From: JANMAT01 sp031359995
Lineage (GTDB): Bacteria > Actinomycetota > Acidimicrobiia > Acidimicrobiales > Ilumatobacteraceae
Reading direction: 5' to 3'
Assembly: GCA_031359995.1 (NCBI GenBank)
Contig: JANMAT010000016.1
Coordinates: 57,206-121,205 of the forward strand
DNA length: 64,000 bases
The translations under genes and the position numbers were made by a program. Shown piece after piece: positions 31,693 through 40,563 of the stretch. The notes under the pieces are model-generated. The model made no database searches and had not been told where the DNA came from. It saw only the letters and a list, made by a program, of their open reading frames with translations. How positions within the stretch are numbered: the stretch's first letter is position 1; each line of letters begins with the position of its first letter.

Positions 31693-32601
31693 CTAGGGTG
31701 CGAGCGACGCCGCGGTGGCGACGTCGGTGGCCGGGCTGGCGCTCGCGCCCCGGCGGCGGCGGCCGGCGGTGTAGTCACGGCGCCGGGCCCGGCGCCGCAT
31801 GAGCAGGGTGAGCACGCCGAGCAGCGCGGTGGAGCCGACCAGCGTCATGACCGCGAGGGCCAGACCGCCGAGCGGGCTCTTGTTGTAGAGCTCCAGGCTG
31901 AACACGGGAAACGTCTTGCGCAGCAGGTTGGCGGCGATGGTGAACTCGCCGAGCACCACGGCGATGGTCAGGAACGACGACGACACGATGGCGCTCGTCA
32001 GGTTCGGGATGAGCACGCGGAACATGGTGGTGAACCAGCCCGCCCCCAGGCTGCGCGACGCGTCCACCAGCGTGCGCACGTCGATGGCGCGCACGCCGGC
32101 GTCGAGCGCCCGGTAGGTGAACGGCAGCGCCAGTGTGATGTAGAAGGGGATGAGCGAGTACTCGGAGTTCAGGAACCACTTGGCGTTGGGGCGGAAGAAC
32201 GCGCTGACGCCGGCCACGATGGCGATGGGTGGCACCACGTACGGCAGCACCGTGAGGAACTCGACGAACGAGCGGGCCTTGGGCAGCCGCAGGTGCACGT
32301 ACAGCGTGGTCGGCAGCACCAGCACGAGCGTGCCGACGGCGGTGCCCAGAGCGAGCCGCAGGCTGTACATGAGCGTGGAGCCGAAGTCGGCCTCGTGGAA
32401 CGCCTCGGTGATGGTGCCGAACGTCCACTTCTTGAACAGCGTGTGCCAGCCGAGGTCGACCATGGGCACGCGCTGCATGGCGAAGCGCAGCATGGCCAGG
32501 ATCGGCAGCGTGAAGAACAGGAGCGCGCCGACGAGCAGCAGCGTGGGGCCGAGTCGGCCGATGCGACGACGCCGCCGGGCGCGGGCGGCTACGACTGCCA
32601 C
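31693..32601 (-). CDS. ABC importer permease, second subunit
   Basis: This is a 302-residue protein with six membrane helices and an EAA-like loop (VDASRSLGAGWFTTMFRVLIP) that docks to the ATPase. It resembles PotC, FbpB and PhnV permeases. The GTG at 32601 is chosen because it overlaps the upstream permease by 13 bases; upstream in-frame codons lie inside that gene. A basic, low-complexity tail follows the last helix. Confidence 0.88.
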   Translation of the reverse strand: MAVVAARARRRRRIGRLGPTLLLVGALLFFTLPILAMLRFAMQRVPMVDLGWHTLFKKWTFGTITEAFHEADFGSTLMYSLRLALGTAVGTLVLVLPTTLYVHLRLPKARSFVEFLTVLPYVVPPIAIVAGVSAFFRPNAKWFLNSEYSLIPFYITLALPFTYRALDAGVRAIDVRTLVDASRSLGAGWFTTMFRVLIPNLTSAIVSSSFLTIAVVLGEFTIAANLLRKTFPVFSLELYNKSPLGGLALAVMTLVGSTALLGVLTLLMRRRARRRDYTAGRRRRGASASPATDVATAASLAP

Positions 32602-33518
32602 CGTTCGGCCCTCTTGCGAAGCCAGAAGTACCCACCCATGGACACGGCCATGAAGACGACCATCCACGTGGCGAGCGCGAACGGCACGGGCGACTCCCCG
32701 GCGATGTCACCCTGCAGGTAGAACGAGATCTTGACCGGCACGATGTTGGCGCCGGTGTTCAACGCGTACGCGGTGGCGTAGGCGCTGAAGGAGTTGGCGA
32801 ACAGCAGCATGAAGCCGCCGAGCATGGACGGCAGCAGCACGGGGATGCCGACCCGGCGCCAGTAGGTGAGCGTGGTGCCGCCCAGGTTGGCCGAGGCCTC
32901 CCGCCACGAGTCCTTCAACCCGTCGATGGCGGGCAGGCTCACCAGGACCATGAGCGGGATCTGGAAGTACAGGTAGACGGTGGCCCAACCGGCGAACGAG
33001 TTGAGCTGGAACCCGCCGTCGTAGAGGTCCCAACCGAACGCCTTGAGGATCTTGGTGCCCAGACCCTGGGCCCCGATGAAGCTGATGAAGGCGAAGGCGA
33101 GCACGACGCCACCCATGTTGGCGGCCACCCCGCTGAAGGCCGACACGACGGTGCGCAGCCAGCGGGGGCGCTTGGCGGTGGCGGCGGCGTAGGCCAGCGG
33201 CACGCCGATGATCACCCCGAGGAACGCGGTGACCAGCGAGACCTTGATGGAGTTCACGAACGCCTTGCGCTCTTTGGTGAGCGCGTCGCCGAGCGGCGAG
33301 ACCGTGAAGTGCCCACTGGTGTCGAGAAAGGCCTTGCGGATGACACCGACGGTGGGCAGCAACAGGAAGACGAACAGGAACGCGATGAACGGCACGAGGC
33401 CGAGCCAGGCCCAGCTCCACCGCTTCGTCGACGCGGCGGCGGGGGCCGCGCCCGAAGCGCGGCCCCCTTCCGGAACCTGAGCCGTCAGTGCGACGGCTTC
33501 ATCGGGTACCGATGCCAC
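32589..33518 (-). CDS. ABC importer permease, first subunit
   Basis: This is a 309-residue protein with six membrane helices. The EAA loop reads WREASANLGGTTLTYWRRV. It resembles PotB and PhnU permeases and should pair with the next gene. The start lies 12 bases after the stop of the binding-protein gene. Confidence 0.9.
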   Translation of the reverse strand: MASVPDEAVALTAQVPEGGRASGAAPAAASTKRWSWAWLGLVPFIAFLFVFLLLPTVGVIRKAFLDTSGHFTVSPLGDALTKERKAFVNSIKVSLVTAFLGVIIGVPLAYAAATAKRPRWLRTVVSAFSGVAANMGGVVLAFAFISFIGAQGLGTKILKAFGWDLYDGGFQLNSFAGWATVYLYFQIPLMVLVSLPAIDGLKDSWREASANLGGTTLTYWRRVGIPVLLPSMLGGFMLLFANSFSAYATAYALNTGANIVPVKISFYLQGDIAGESPVPFALATWMVVFMAVSMGGYFWLRKRAERWQS

Positions 33519-33530
33519 CTACGATGCCGA

Positions 33531-34763
33531 TCAGGCGTCGGCCACCAGCGGGCCCCACTTGGCCGTGAGGAGGTCGTTGGCCTTCTTGGTCTGGTCGGCG
33601 GTCATGAACTTCACCTTGGCCAGCACGTCGGCCGTGGGGAGGTTCTTCTTCAGGTCGTCGGTGATCTTGCCCGCCTTCTCCAACGCCGCGAAACGGGCCG
33701 GCATGGCTCCACCCTTGAGGTAGCCGAGGGCGCCTTCGTCGGACAGGATGTGCTCGACCCAGAGCTTGGCGCAGTTCTGGTGCGGGCTGCCCTTCACGAC
33801 ACCCTGCGCGTAGTAGCCGCCGTACACGCCGTCGGTGGGCACGCTCTGGTTGAACGTGATGCCGCTCTTGGTCAGTTCGTCGACCAGGCCGGGCAGGTTG
33901 TACGTCCAGTCGATGGCGATGGGCGTGTCACCCGACAGCACGGTGGCGGTCGTGACGTTCTTCGGCACGAAGTTGCCCGACTTCTTCAGGTCGGCGAAGT
34001 ACTGGATGCCGGGCATGATGTCGTCCAGGCTGCCGCCGTTGGCCAGCGCCGCCGCGACCACACCGGCGAAGGCCGAGCCGGCCTTGCGGGGGTCGTCGTT
34101 CAGCGACACCTTGCCCTTGTACTCGGGCTTCTTCAGGTCGGCGAACGTCTTGGGCGCGTTGGGGACGATCTTGGTGTTGGTGAAGATCGACATGACGCCG
34201 TAGTAGGCGGCGACCCAGTTGCCCTTCGGGTCCTTCAGGTCGGCGGGGACGTCGGCGGCGAGCGTGGGCGTGTAGGGCTCCCACTGGCCGGCGTCGGTGG
34301 CCGCCGCGGCCGTGGCCGGGCTGACGTCGATGTTGTCGGGCATGCCGGCCTGGCCGGCCAGGTTCTTCACCGCGTCCAGCTCCTCCTGCGACGAGGCGTC
34401 AGGGGTGGCGACGGGGTTCTTCACCCCCGGGAACTTGTCGCGGAACGACTGCAGGATGCCCTTGTAGTTCGCCCACGTGTCGGGTAGGGCGATCAGGTTG
34501 ACCTGCCCCTCCTTGGTGCAGGCGGCCTTCAGGGTGTCGAGGCCGCCGGCGGCCTTGGCCGTGGTGGTGGCCGCGGCCGCCGTGGTGGCCGCCGCCGACG
34601 ACGGGCTGGCCGCCGCCGTGGTGGCCGCACCGGCTTTGGTGGTGGCGCTGGCGGCCGCAGTGCTGGCGGAGCCGGTGGAGCTCGAGCTGCCGCACGCGCT
34701 GACCGCGAGCGCGGCGATGGCGAGCACGGCACCCGTCATCCGTCGGTTGGTCGATCGGTTCAT
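33531..34763 (-). CDS. Extracellular solute-binding lipoprotein
   Basis: This is a 410-residue lipoprotein. The lipobox AVSAC sits after a 20-residue signal, then comes a 50-residue Ala/Thr/Ser linker. The binding domain is a type II periplasmic-binding fold related to PotD and iron(III)/2-aminoethylphosphonate-binding proteins (LPDTWANY, AIDWTYNLPG, GYYAQGVVKGSPH). It is the first gene of the import operon and delivers solute to the two permeases. The ATG at 34763 has GGGGAG upstream. The ligand cannot be told from sequence; spermidine/putrescine or an organic phosphonate is most likely. Confidence 0.88.
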   Translation of the reverse strand: MNRSTNRRMTGAVLAIAALAVSACGSSSSTGSASTAAASATTKAGAATTAAASPSSAAATTAAAATTTAKAAGGLDTLKAACTKEGQVNLIALPDTWANYKGILQSFRDKFPGVKNPVATPDASSQEELDAVKNLAGQAGMPDNIDVSPATAAAATDAGQWEPYTPTLAADVPADLKDPKGNWVAAYYGVMSIFTNTKIVPNAPKTFADLKKPEYKGKVSLNDDPRKAGSAFAGVVAAALANGGSLDDIMPGIQYFADLKKSGNFVPKNVTTATVLSGDTPIAIDWTYNLPGLVDELTKSGITFNQSVPTDGVYGGYYAQGVVKGSPHQNCAKLWVEHILSDEGALGYLKGGAMPARFAALEKAGKITDDLKKNLPTADVLAKVKFMTADQTKKANDLLTAKWGPLVADA

Positions 34764-34950
34764 ATCTCCCCTTACGTTGGTTCTCTCCGGCACGGGCGGC
34801 GCACTTCCCTGGGGGGACACCGGATCCGGGCTCGCCGCGGAGCTTAGGGGACAGAACTGATCCAATCTGGCGCCCCCTGCTCCGGGAGTCGACGCCGAGG
34901 TGAACAGCTGGGGTCGAAACCCTGGTCGTGGCCGTGCCCTGGCGAGCGTT

Positions 34951-36354
34951 TCAGGCGCAGGTGATGGTGCGCGTGGACTGCTGGCTGCCGGCACGGGCGG
35001 TGAGGGTGTAGGGGCCCGGCCCGGGGAACCGCACACCGGCCTTGACCGCCACCCCCCAGGTCGCCACGTTCGAGCCCGGGGCGGCGGTGCCCGCCGCCCC
35101 GTAGGTGCCCCACGGGGTCGCCAGCTGCACCTGGGCGTTGGTGACGTCGGTGACGCCGGTGACCGTGAACGACACGTCGAACAGGCTGCGCGTGCACGAC
35201 GCCCCGGCGATCGACAGGTTCGCGAACGGCGCCACGGTGGCCGGCGGTGGGGCCGCGGTGGTGGCCGGCGGTGCGGTGGTGGCCGGGGCCGGTTCCGCCG
35301 GTGGGGCGGCGGTGACGACGGCCGCCTCGACCTGGACGTCGTCGGTGGCGGCGCCGGGCGCGACCGACTCGGCCGTCGTGGGAGCGCCCGCGTCGGATGG
35401 GGCCGTGGTCGGAGGTGCTCCATCGGTGGTGATGGAGCCGAGCGCGCCGCGCGCCGCGCCGCGCGATGCCGTCGTGGTGCTGGTGGTGGTCGCGACCGAG
35501 GTCGGGGCGCGCGCCGCGGTCGTGGTGGTGCGGCGCAGGTTGGCCGGCGGAGGTGTCACGACCGTGTGGGCCGGACGGGTGTCGCGCGTGGTGAGCCACA
35601 CGAGGGCGCCGGCGAGCAGGGTGGCGGCCACGGCGACACGGACGAGCTGCGAGCGACCGAACCACTCGCGCCAGCCCCGCTCGCGTTGCAGCGCCTCGGC
35701 CACGTCGTCGGGACGGACGCTGACGATCAGGTCGTCGCCGGCGCGGGCGACCGCCTCGTCGACCTGCCCGTCGGCCGCCTCGAGTTGCAGGGCGCCGAGC
35801 AGGCGGACGCGGGCGTCGTGGGTGATGGCGGGGGCATCGCCGACGGTCAGGGCGAGCACGCGCTCGAGCACGGTCTGGTCGAGCTGCACCCGGGCGTGCA
35901 GCACCAGCGCCGCCCGCTCGCGCATGGGCAGGCTGAGCAGCGCCCACCGCACATCGCGGTGGTTGATGCCGTCGAAGGGATCACCGTCGGTGTGGGCGGC
36001 GCGGGCCACTGGCGGCGGGTCGGTCGGTTCGCCGCGGGTGAGTCGTTCGTCGACCTCCTGGGCCTGGAGCACCAGGGCGCGCATCAGGTCGGCGTCGGCG
36101 GCCGACCGCAGCGCGGTGGCGCGCTGGGCGGTGCGGATCGTGGTCACCGCGTCGGCCACGACGTCGGCGGCCAGCGCATGGTCGCCCACGAGCAGCACGG
36201 CGACGCGCACGGCGCGCTCGTAGGTGGCGAGCACCACCGGAGAGGGCGCGGTGGCGACCGGCCCGGTCGGCGCGTCGGCAGGGGCCGTCGCGCGGTCGCG
36301 CCCGCCCTCGTCCAAGCGCTCCACGCCCGCGCCCGGCTGCATGTCCAGAGCCAT
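34951..36354 (-). CDS. Membrane-anchored sigma-factor-like protein with extracellular C-terminal domain
   Basis: This is a 467-residue protein. Residues about 40-80 (YERAVRVAVLLVGDHALAAD) resemble sigma-70 region 2. Residues about 155-195 (LLSLPMRERAALVLHARV) resemble region 4 of ECF factors. One helix (about 230-248) crosses the membrane. A 150-residue Thr/Ala/Pro linker follows, then a C-terminal Ig-like domain with two cysteines. It may be a degenerate ECF factor turned membrane sensor. Sigma-like similarity is by eye only. GAGGTG precedes ATG 36354. Confidence 0.6.
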   Translation of the reverse strand: MALDMQPGAGVERLDEGGRDRATAPADAPTGPVATAPSPVVLATYERAVRVAVLLVGDHALAADVVADAVTTIRTAQRATALRSAADADLMRALVLQAQEVDERLTRGEPTDPPPVARAAHTDGDPFDGINHRDVRWALLSLPMRERAALVLHARVQLDQTVLERVLALTVGDAPAITHDARVRLLGALQLEAADGQVDEAVARAGDDLIVSVRPDDVAEALQRERGWREWFGRSQLVRVAVAATLLAGALVWLTTRDTRPAHTVVTPPPANLRRTTTTAARAPTSVATTTSTTTASRGAARGALGSITTDGAPPTTAPSDAGAPTTAESVAPGAATDDVQVEAAVVTAAPPAEPAPATTAPPATTAAPPPATVAPFANLSIAGASCTRSLFDVSFTVTGVTDVTNAQVQLATPWGTYGAAGTAAPGSNVATWGVAVKAGVRFPGPGPYTLTARAGSQQSTRTITCA

Positions 36355-36365
36355 CGTCACCTCAT

Positions 36366-36384
36366 GGAAGCACGGCTGGCTTCC
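36366..36384 (-). promoter_or_regulatory. Hairpin just upstream of the ribosome site of the sigma-like gene
   Basis: GGAAGC at 36366-36371 pairs with GCTTCC at 36379-36384 around a seven-base loop. On the minus strand it ends just before the GAGGTG site and could affect translation. Confidence 0.3.
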
Positions 36385-36575
36385 CGCCTTGCGAGCAGGA
36401 TACGTCCGGTGGGCCAAGCTTGGTGAGGGTGATCCGCAGATGTGGCGGCGGGTGTCTCCGGACGCGCGCACGGTGGGGGCGGGGCGGGAATGCCGGAGGC
36501 GGTGGGGTGGTTGTCCCGGGCGGCAACCTCTTCCTGGCAAGATGTTGCCTCGTCATTCCGAGCTGAGGAGCACCC

Positions 36576-37073
36576 ATGGCTGCCGCCGTCCGCCGTCTCA
36601 ACCACGCCGTCCTCTACGTCGCCGACGCCGAGCGGTCCGCCGCCTTCTACCGCGACGTGCTCGGCTTCGAGGTCGTGGTCACGTTCCCCGGCGCCGCCTT
36701 CCTGCGGGCCGCCGACTCCCCCAACGATCACGACCTCGGGCTGTTCGGCATCGGTGCCGGCGCCACCAGGCCCAAGGGCCACCAGATCGGGCTCTACCAC
36801 CTCGCCTGGCAGGTCGACACGATCGAGGAGCTCGCCGCGCTGCGGGCGACCCTGGTGACGGCCGGCTCGCTCGTGGGGGAGTCCGACCACCACGTGTCGA
36901 AGTCGCTCTACGCCGAGGACCCCGACGGCAACGAGTTCGAGGTCATGTGGGCCGTGCCCCGTGAGGCCTGGACCGGCCAGGTCGGCACGGTGCGTCTCGA
37001 CCTCGACGCCGAACTGGCCCGCTGGGCCGGCACCCCCACCGTGGCCCAGAGCAACATCCCCGTCCCCGGCTGA
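36576..37073 (+). CDS. VOC family protein (glyoxalase/dioxygenase superfamily)
   Basis: This is a 165-residue two-module βαβββ protein. Metal ligands expected for the family are visible: His in LNHAVLYV, His in LYHLAWQV and Glu in NEFEVMW. It is likely a dioxygenase or glyoxalase-like enzyme; the substrate is unknown. A strong GAGGAG lies seven bases before ATG 36576. Confidence 0.85.
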   Translation: MAAAVRRLNHAVLYVADAERSAAFYRDVLGFEVVVTFPGAAFLRAADSPNDHDLGLFGIGAGATRPKGHQIGLYHLAWQVDTIEELAALRATLVTAGSLVGESDHHVSKSLYAEDPDGNEFEVMWAVPREAWTGQVGTVRLDLDAELARWAGTPTVAQSNIPVPG

Positions 37074-37085
37074 TCGAGCCGCCGG

Positions 37086-37091
37086 TAGGGT
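37086..37091 (+). promoter_or_regulatory. Putative -10 element (TAGGGT) for leaderless RidA-like gene
   Basis: TAGGGT ends seven bases before ATG 37099. Confidence 0.5.
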
Positions 37092-37098
37092 CGCCGGC

Positions 37099-37554
37099 AT
37101 GAGCCACGAATCGCGCCTCGCCGCCACCGGCATCCGTCTCCCGGCCCCGGCTCGGCCCGCCGCCCAGTACGTGGCGTGCGTGCGCACCGGCAACCTGCTG
37201 TTCGTGAGCGGTCAGGGACCGGTGACCGCCGAGGGGTTCGTGACGGGCAAGGTCGGCGGCACCCTCGACGAGGCCGCCGGCAAGCATGCGGCGCGGCTCA
37301 CCGGGCTGGCCATCCTGGCCCAGGTGCGGGCCGAGCTCGGCTCGCTCGACAAGGTGCGGCGGGTCGTGAAGGTGCTCGGCATGGTGAACGTGGCGCCCGG
37401 TTTCAACCGGATGCCGGCGGTGATCGACGGGTGCTCGGAGCTGTTCCTCGAGGTGTTCGAGGACGCCGGTCGGCACGCCCGTTCCGCGGTGGGCATGGCC
37501 GAGCTGCCCTTCGAGATCGCCGTCGAGATCGAAGCGGTCTTCGAGGTCGACTGA
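37099..37554 (+). CDS. RidA/YjgF-family protein
   Basis: This 151-residue protein has the RidA fold of the longer subfamily (LFVSGQGPVT, GAAGKHAARL-like helix, VEIEAVFEV C-terminus). RidA hydrolyses reactive enamine/imine intermediates. The arginine that binds the substrate carboxylate in RidA is not obvious near the expected place, so this may be one of the non-RidA subfamilies. The start is supported by the TAGGGT box. Confidence 0.82.
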   Translation: MSHESRLAATGIRLPAPARPAAQYVACVRTGNLLFVSGQGPVTAEGFVTGKVGGTLDEAAGKHAARLTGLAILAQVRAELGSLDKVRRVVKVLGMVNVAPGFNRMPAVIDGCSELFLEVFEDAGRHARSAVGMAELPFEIAVEIEAVFEVD

Positions 37555-37582
37555 AGACGTCGCCGGCAGCTCGGCCGGGTGC

Positions 37583-38800
37583 TCAGCCGCCGGCGGGGAA
37601 GCTGACCAGGCAGCGGCGCGGGCCCCGCACCTGACCGCCGGCCCAGGTGACGCCGGTGGGGTCGGCGAGCGAGAACTCGGGGATGCGGGCCAGCCACGTC
37701 TGCAGGGCGACGCGCAGTTCCAGCCGGGCCAGGTTCGACCCGGCGCAGCGGTGGATGCCGGCGCCGAAGGCCACATGGCGGTTCTGCTCGCGGTCGAGGA
37801 TGACCTCGTCGGGGTTCTCGAACATGGCCGGGTCGCGGTTGGCCGCGGGGAACGCCATGATCACGCGGTCGCCCGCCTTCATGGGGCAGCCCTGGAACTC
37901 GGTGTCGTGGCCGACGATGCGGGCCATGGTGACGGGGGAGTAGGCCCGCAGCAGCTCTTCGATGGCGGTGGACCACAGGTCGGGCTCGGCGACGAGCCGG
38001 GCGCGGTGGTCGGGGTGCTGGGCCAGGTGCCACAGCGACGACCCGATGGCCGACCACGTCGTGTCGACGCCGGCGACGAGCATCAGGTTGCACACGCCCA
38101 TCACGTACTCCTCCGACACCTGCTCGCCGTCGTGGGTGGCGGCCAGCAGTTCGGTGATGAAGTCGCTCTCGCGGGGGTTGGCCTTGCGGTCGTCGATCTG
38201 GCCCTTGAAGAAGCCCATGATCTTGAGGCGCGTCTCGAAGCGGACCTTGGGGTCGGTGAGGCCGACCTCGAGCACGCCGCGCACCCACGAGGTGAACTCG
38301 TCGGCCATCTCCAATGGCACGCCCAGCATGGCGCTGATGACCCGCACGGGGATCTGCTGGGCGTAGTCGGCGGCGGCGTCGGCCTGCCCGTCGGCGATGA
38401 AGCCGTCGATGAGCCGGTGGCACAGGTCGCGCGTGCCCTGCTCGTACTTGGCCACCGCCTGCGGGGAGAACGTGGGCAGGATGAGACGACGGTGCCAGTG
38501 GTGCTCGGGCGGGTCGGAGGTGATGGGCGGTGCGGCCACGCCGCCGTAGGCGCCCTCGAACTGCTGCGGGGGCGGCGGCACGACGATGATGTTCTGCGAC
38601 GTGAACGTCTCGTGCTCGTGGGCCACGGCGACGACGTCGTCGTACTTGGTCGGCATCCACGAGCCGCCCCAGCGGTCGCTGTGGGCCACGGGGCACGTGC
38701 CGCGGATCTCGGCCATCACGGGGTAGGGGTCGGCCACGAACGACGGATCGAAGATGTCGTAGTCGGTGGCCCAGTCGTTCACGGGCTTGGTGTCGGCCAT
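37583..38800 (-). CDS. Cytochrome P450
   Basis: This is a 405-residue soluble P450. The I-helix has AGVDTT, the K-helix EELLR and the haem loop FGAGIHRCAG with the Cys ligand near residue 350. It lies ten bases downstream of a 3Fe-4S ferredoxin gene, its likely redox partner, and both follow a tetR gene. The substrate is unknown; a hydrophobic compound catabolised by the neighbouring crotonases is a reasonable inference. Confidence 0.93.
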   Translation of the reverse strand: MADTKPVNDWATDYDIFDPSFVADPYPVMAEIRGTCPVAHSDRWGGSWMPTKYDDVVAVAHEHETFTSQNIIVVPPPPQQFEGAYGGVAAPPITSDPPEHHWHRRLILPTFSPQAVAKYEQGTRDLCHRLIDGFIADGQADAAADYAQQIPVRVISAMLGVPLEMADEFTSWVRGVLEVGLTDPKVRFETRLKIMGFFKGQIDDRKANPRESDFITELLAATHDGEQVSEEYVMGVCNLMLVAGVDTTWSAIGSSLWHLAQHPDHRARLVAEPDLWSTAIEELLRAYSPVTMARIVGHDTEFQGCPMKAGDRVIMAFPAANRDPAMFENPDEVILDREQNRHVAFGAGIHRCAGSNLARLELRVALQTWLARIPEFSLADPTGVTWAGGQVRGPRRCLVSFPAGG

Positions 38801-38810
38801 GGGTTGGTCC

Positions 38811-39005
38811 TCACTCCTCGATGATCACGGCGTGTTCGGGGCAGTTCATCTCGGCGCGGCGCGTGGCCGCCTCGAGCTCGGCGGGCACGTCGCCCTCGAT
38901 GAGGATGACGGCGTTGCCGTAGTCGTCGGAGCCGAACACCGCAGGTGCGGCGATGGCGCACATCTGGTGACCGTGACACCGGTCGTCGTCGATACGGACC
39001 TTCAT
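38811..39005 (-). CDS. 3Fe-4S ferredoxin
   Basis: This is a 64-residue ferredoxin. The cluster motif CHGHQMC puts His where a 4Fe-4S ferredoxin has its second Cys, and a CP pair comes near residue 55, which indicates a 3Fe-4S cluster. Such ferredoxins feed electrons to P450s in actinobacteria. Its ATG overlaps the tetR stop (ATGA). Confidence 0.93.
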   Translation of the reverse strand: MKVRIDDDRCHGHQMCAIAAPAVFGSDDYGNAVILIEGDVPAELEAATRRAEMNCPEHAVIIEE

Positions 39006-39667
39006 GTTCCCTCCCTGGGGGGCAGCCCGGCCCGGTAGGCCGCGGCGCGATCGTTGCTCAGCACATCGTCGCCGATGCCGAGGGCCCACAGGCGCCCGTA
39101 CAGCGACGACGCCCGCAACCACTCCACGACCCGGCGGGCGTCGGGGGCGGGCTCCTCCTGCTCGATCCACCAGCCGAGCACGGCGACGATCTCGCCGACG
39201 AGCATCTCGGTGAGCACCGTGAGGGGCACGACGGGCGTGGCCCGCAGGAGCGCGCCGTGCTCGACCAGCGTCTCACCCACGATGGCGACCAGCCGCTGGC
39301 GCAGGCGGCGCAGGGCGGCGCCGTCGCCCTCGCCCCGCAGGATGATGCGCAGGGCCGCATGGGCGTCGTCGTGACGGGCTTCTTCGAACAGCACCACCAG
39401 GCGCTCGCCCCGCAGGTCGGCCAGGCCGCCCGAGCGGTCGGCGAAGGCGTCCAGGCAGCGGTCGATGAGCTCGTCGGCCACCGAGGCCAGCAGGTGCTCC
39501 TTGTCGCGAAAGTGCGTGTAGAACGTGGCCCGGGTGACCTCGGCCCGCTCGCACAGGTGCTCGATGGTGACGGCCTGGTAGCCCTTGTCGATCACCAGTT
39601 CCACGATGGCGGCCCGCAGGCGCGCGTGGGTGCGCCGTACCCGCGCATCGACGACGCCGTCCCCCAC
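39002..39667 (-). CDS. TetR-family transcriptional regulator
   Basis: This is a 221-residue repressor. The N-terminal helix-turn-helix reads VTIEHLCERAEVTRATFYTHF, followed by a ligand-binding helical domain with a conserved acidic loop. It is the first gene of the tetR-ferredoxin-P450 operon, so it probably controls its own operon and the divergent hydrolase operon through the inverted repeat at 39671-39685. The start is GTG 39667. Confidence 0.92.
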   Translation of the reverse strand: MGDGVVDARVRRTHARLRAAIVELVIDKGYQAVTIEHLCERAEVTRATFYTHFRDKEHLLASVADELIDRCLDAFADRSGGLADLRGERLVVLFEEARHDDAHAALRIILRGEGDGAALRRLRQRLVAIVGETLVEHGALLRATPVVPLTVLTEMLVGEIVAVLGWWIEQEEPAPDARRVVEWLRASSLYGRLWALGIGDDVLSNDRAAAYRAGLPPREGT

Positions 39668-39670
39668 AAT

Positions 39671-39685
39671 CGGACACTTTGTCCG
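39671..39685. promoter_or_regulatory. Likely TetR operator in the divergent promoter region
   Basis: CGGACA-CTT-TGTCCG is a perfect inverted repeat with a three-base centre. It lies four bases from the tetR start and just upstream of the -35 of the hydrolase operon, where a repressor could shut off both. Confidence 0.7.
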
Positions 39686-39697
39686 GAAACGCCGTTG

Positions 39698-39725
39698 TTG
39701 TCAATGGAGCCTCGGGGGCTACGGT
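39698..39725 (+). promoter_or_regulatory. Promoter of hydrolase operon (TTGTCA-16-TACGGT), leaderless
   Basis: -35 TTGTCA is at 39698-39703 and -10 TACGGT at 39720-39725, with a 16-bp spacer. The start codon follows seven bases after the -10. Confidence 0.65.
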
Positions 39726-39732
39726 CGGTCGC

Positions 39733-40563
39733 ATGGGGGAAGGTCGAGCGCGCTGGGCGCGCCATGAGGTCGCGGTCGACGGTGAAGTCCTGCACGTCGA
39801 GTCGTCCACGCCGGTCCGCGACGGTGACGATCGGCCGCCGCTGGTGCTCTGCCACGGGCTCGGCGGCAGCCATGCCGTGTGGTACCAGCAGGTGGCCCAC
39901 TTCGCCCGCCACCGGCGGGTGATCACGTGGGACGCCCGCGGCTTCGGGCTGTCCACCAACAGCGGGGGCAACGCCACCGTCGTCACCGCGGCCAAGGACC
40001 TGCGGGCCGTGCTCGACGCGCTCGACGTGCAGGCGGCCCACGTGGTCGGTCAGTCGATGGGGGGCTGGACGGCCCTCGGGTTCACGCGGGCCCACCCGAC
40101 GCGGGTCCGCTCGCTGACACTGACCAACTCGTTGGCCGGCATCGGGTCCGAGCAGTGGGCGGCGGGCGTGAGCAAGGCACCGCCGCCGTCCACGGACACC
40201 TTCGTCGGCGAGCACGCCGCGCTCGGCCCGGCACTCGTGCGTGACGACCCGGCCAAGGCCTTCCTGTACCAGCAGCTCGGCGGCACCCGCACCCCGCCAC
40301 CCGAGGCGATGCGCAGCCTGCTGACCACCCACGTGGACGGTGCCGTGCTCGGGTGGATGACGGCGCCGGTGCTGGTGATCGGGTCGTCCGACGACACGAT
40401 CTTCCCGGTGCCGCTGCTCGTCGACGTGGTCGGCCACCTGCCCGTCGCCCGCTTCGAGGTGGTGGAGGGCGCGGGTCACTCGACGTACTACGAACGCCCT
40501 GAGGTGTGGAACTCGCTCGTCGAATCGTTCCTCGCCGATGTCGATGCCGAAGAGGCCTCATGA
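39733..40563 (+). CDS. Alpha/beta-fold hydrolase
   Basis: This is a 276-residue α/β hydrolase. The oxyanion region is CHGLGGS, the nucleophile elbow GQSMGG, an Asp lies in SSDDTIF and the catalytic His in GAGHST. It may cleave an ester, a lactone or a C-C bond of a catabolic intermediate. ATG 39733 is used. A TTG-started extension would cover the promoter. It overlaps the next crotonase by ATGA. Confidence 0.9.
   Translation: MGEGRARWARHEVAVDGEVLHVESSTPVRDGDDRPPLVLCHGLGGSHAVWYQQVAHFARHRRVITWDARGFGLSTNSGGNATVVTAAKDLRAVLDALDVQAAHVVGQSMGGWTALGFTRAHPTRVRSLTLTNSLAGIGSEQWAAGVSKAPPPSTDTFVGEHAALGPALVRDDPAKAFLYQQLGGTRTPPPEAMRSLLTTHVDGAVLGWMTAPVLVIGSSDDTIFPVPLLVDVVGHLPVARFEVVEGAGHSTYYERPEVWNSLVESFLADVDAEEAS

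Noticed and set aside
39671..39685. KstR-type cholesterol operator
   Set aside because: The half-site CGGACA does not match the AAC/GTT-containing KstR motif as I know it; it is a different TetR site.
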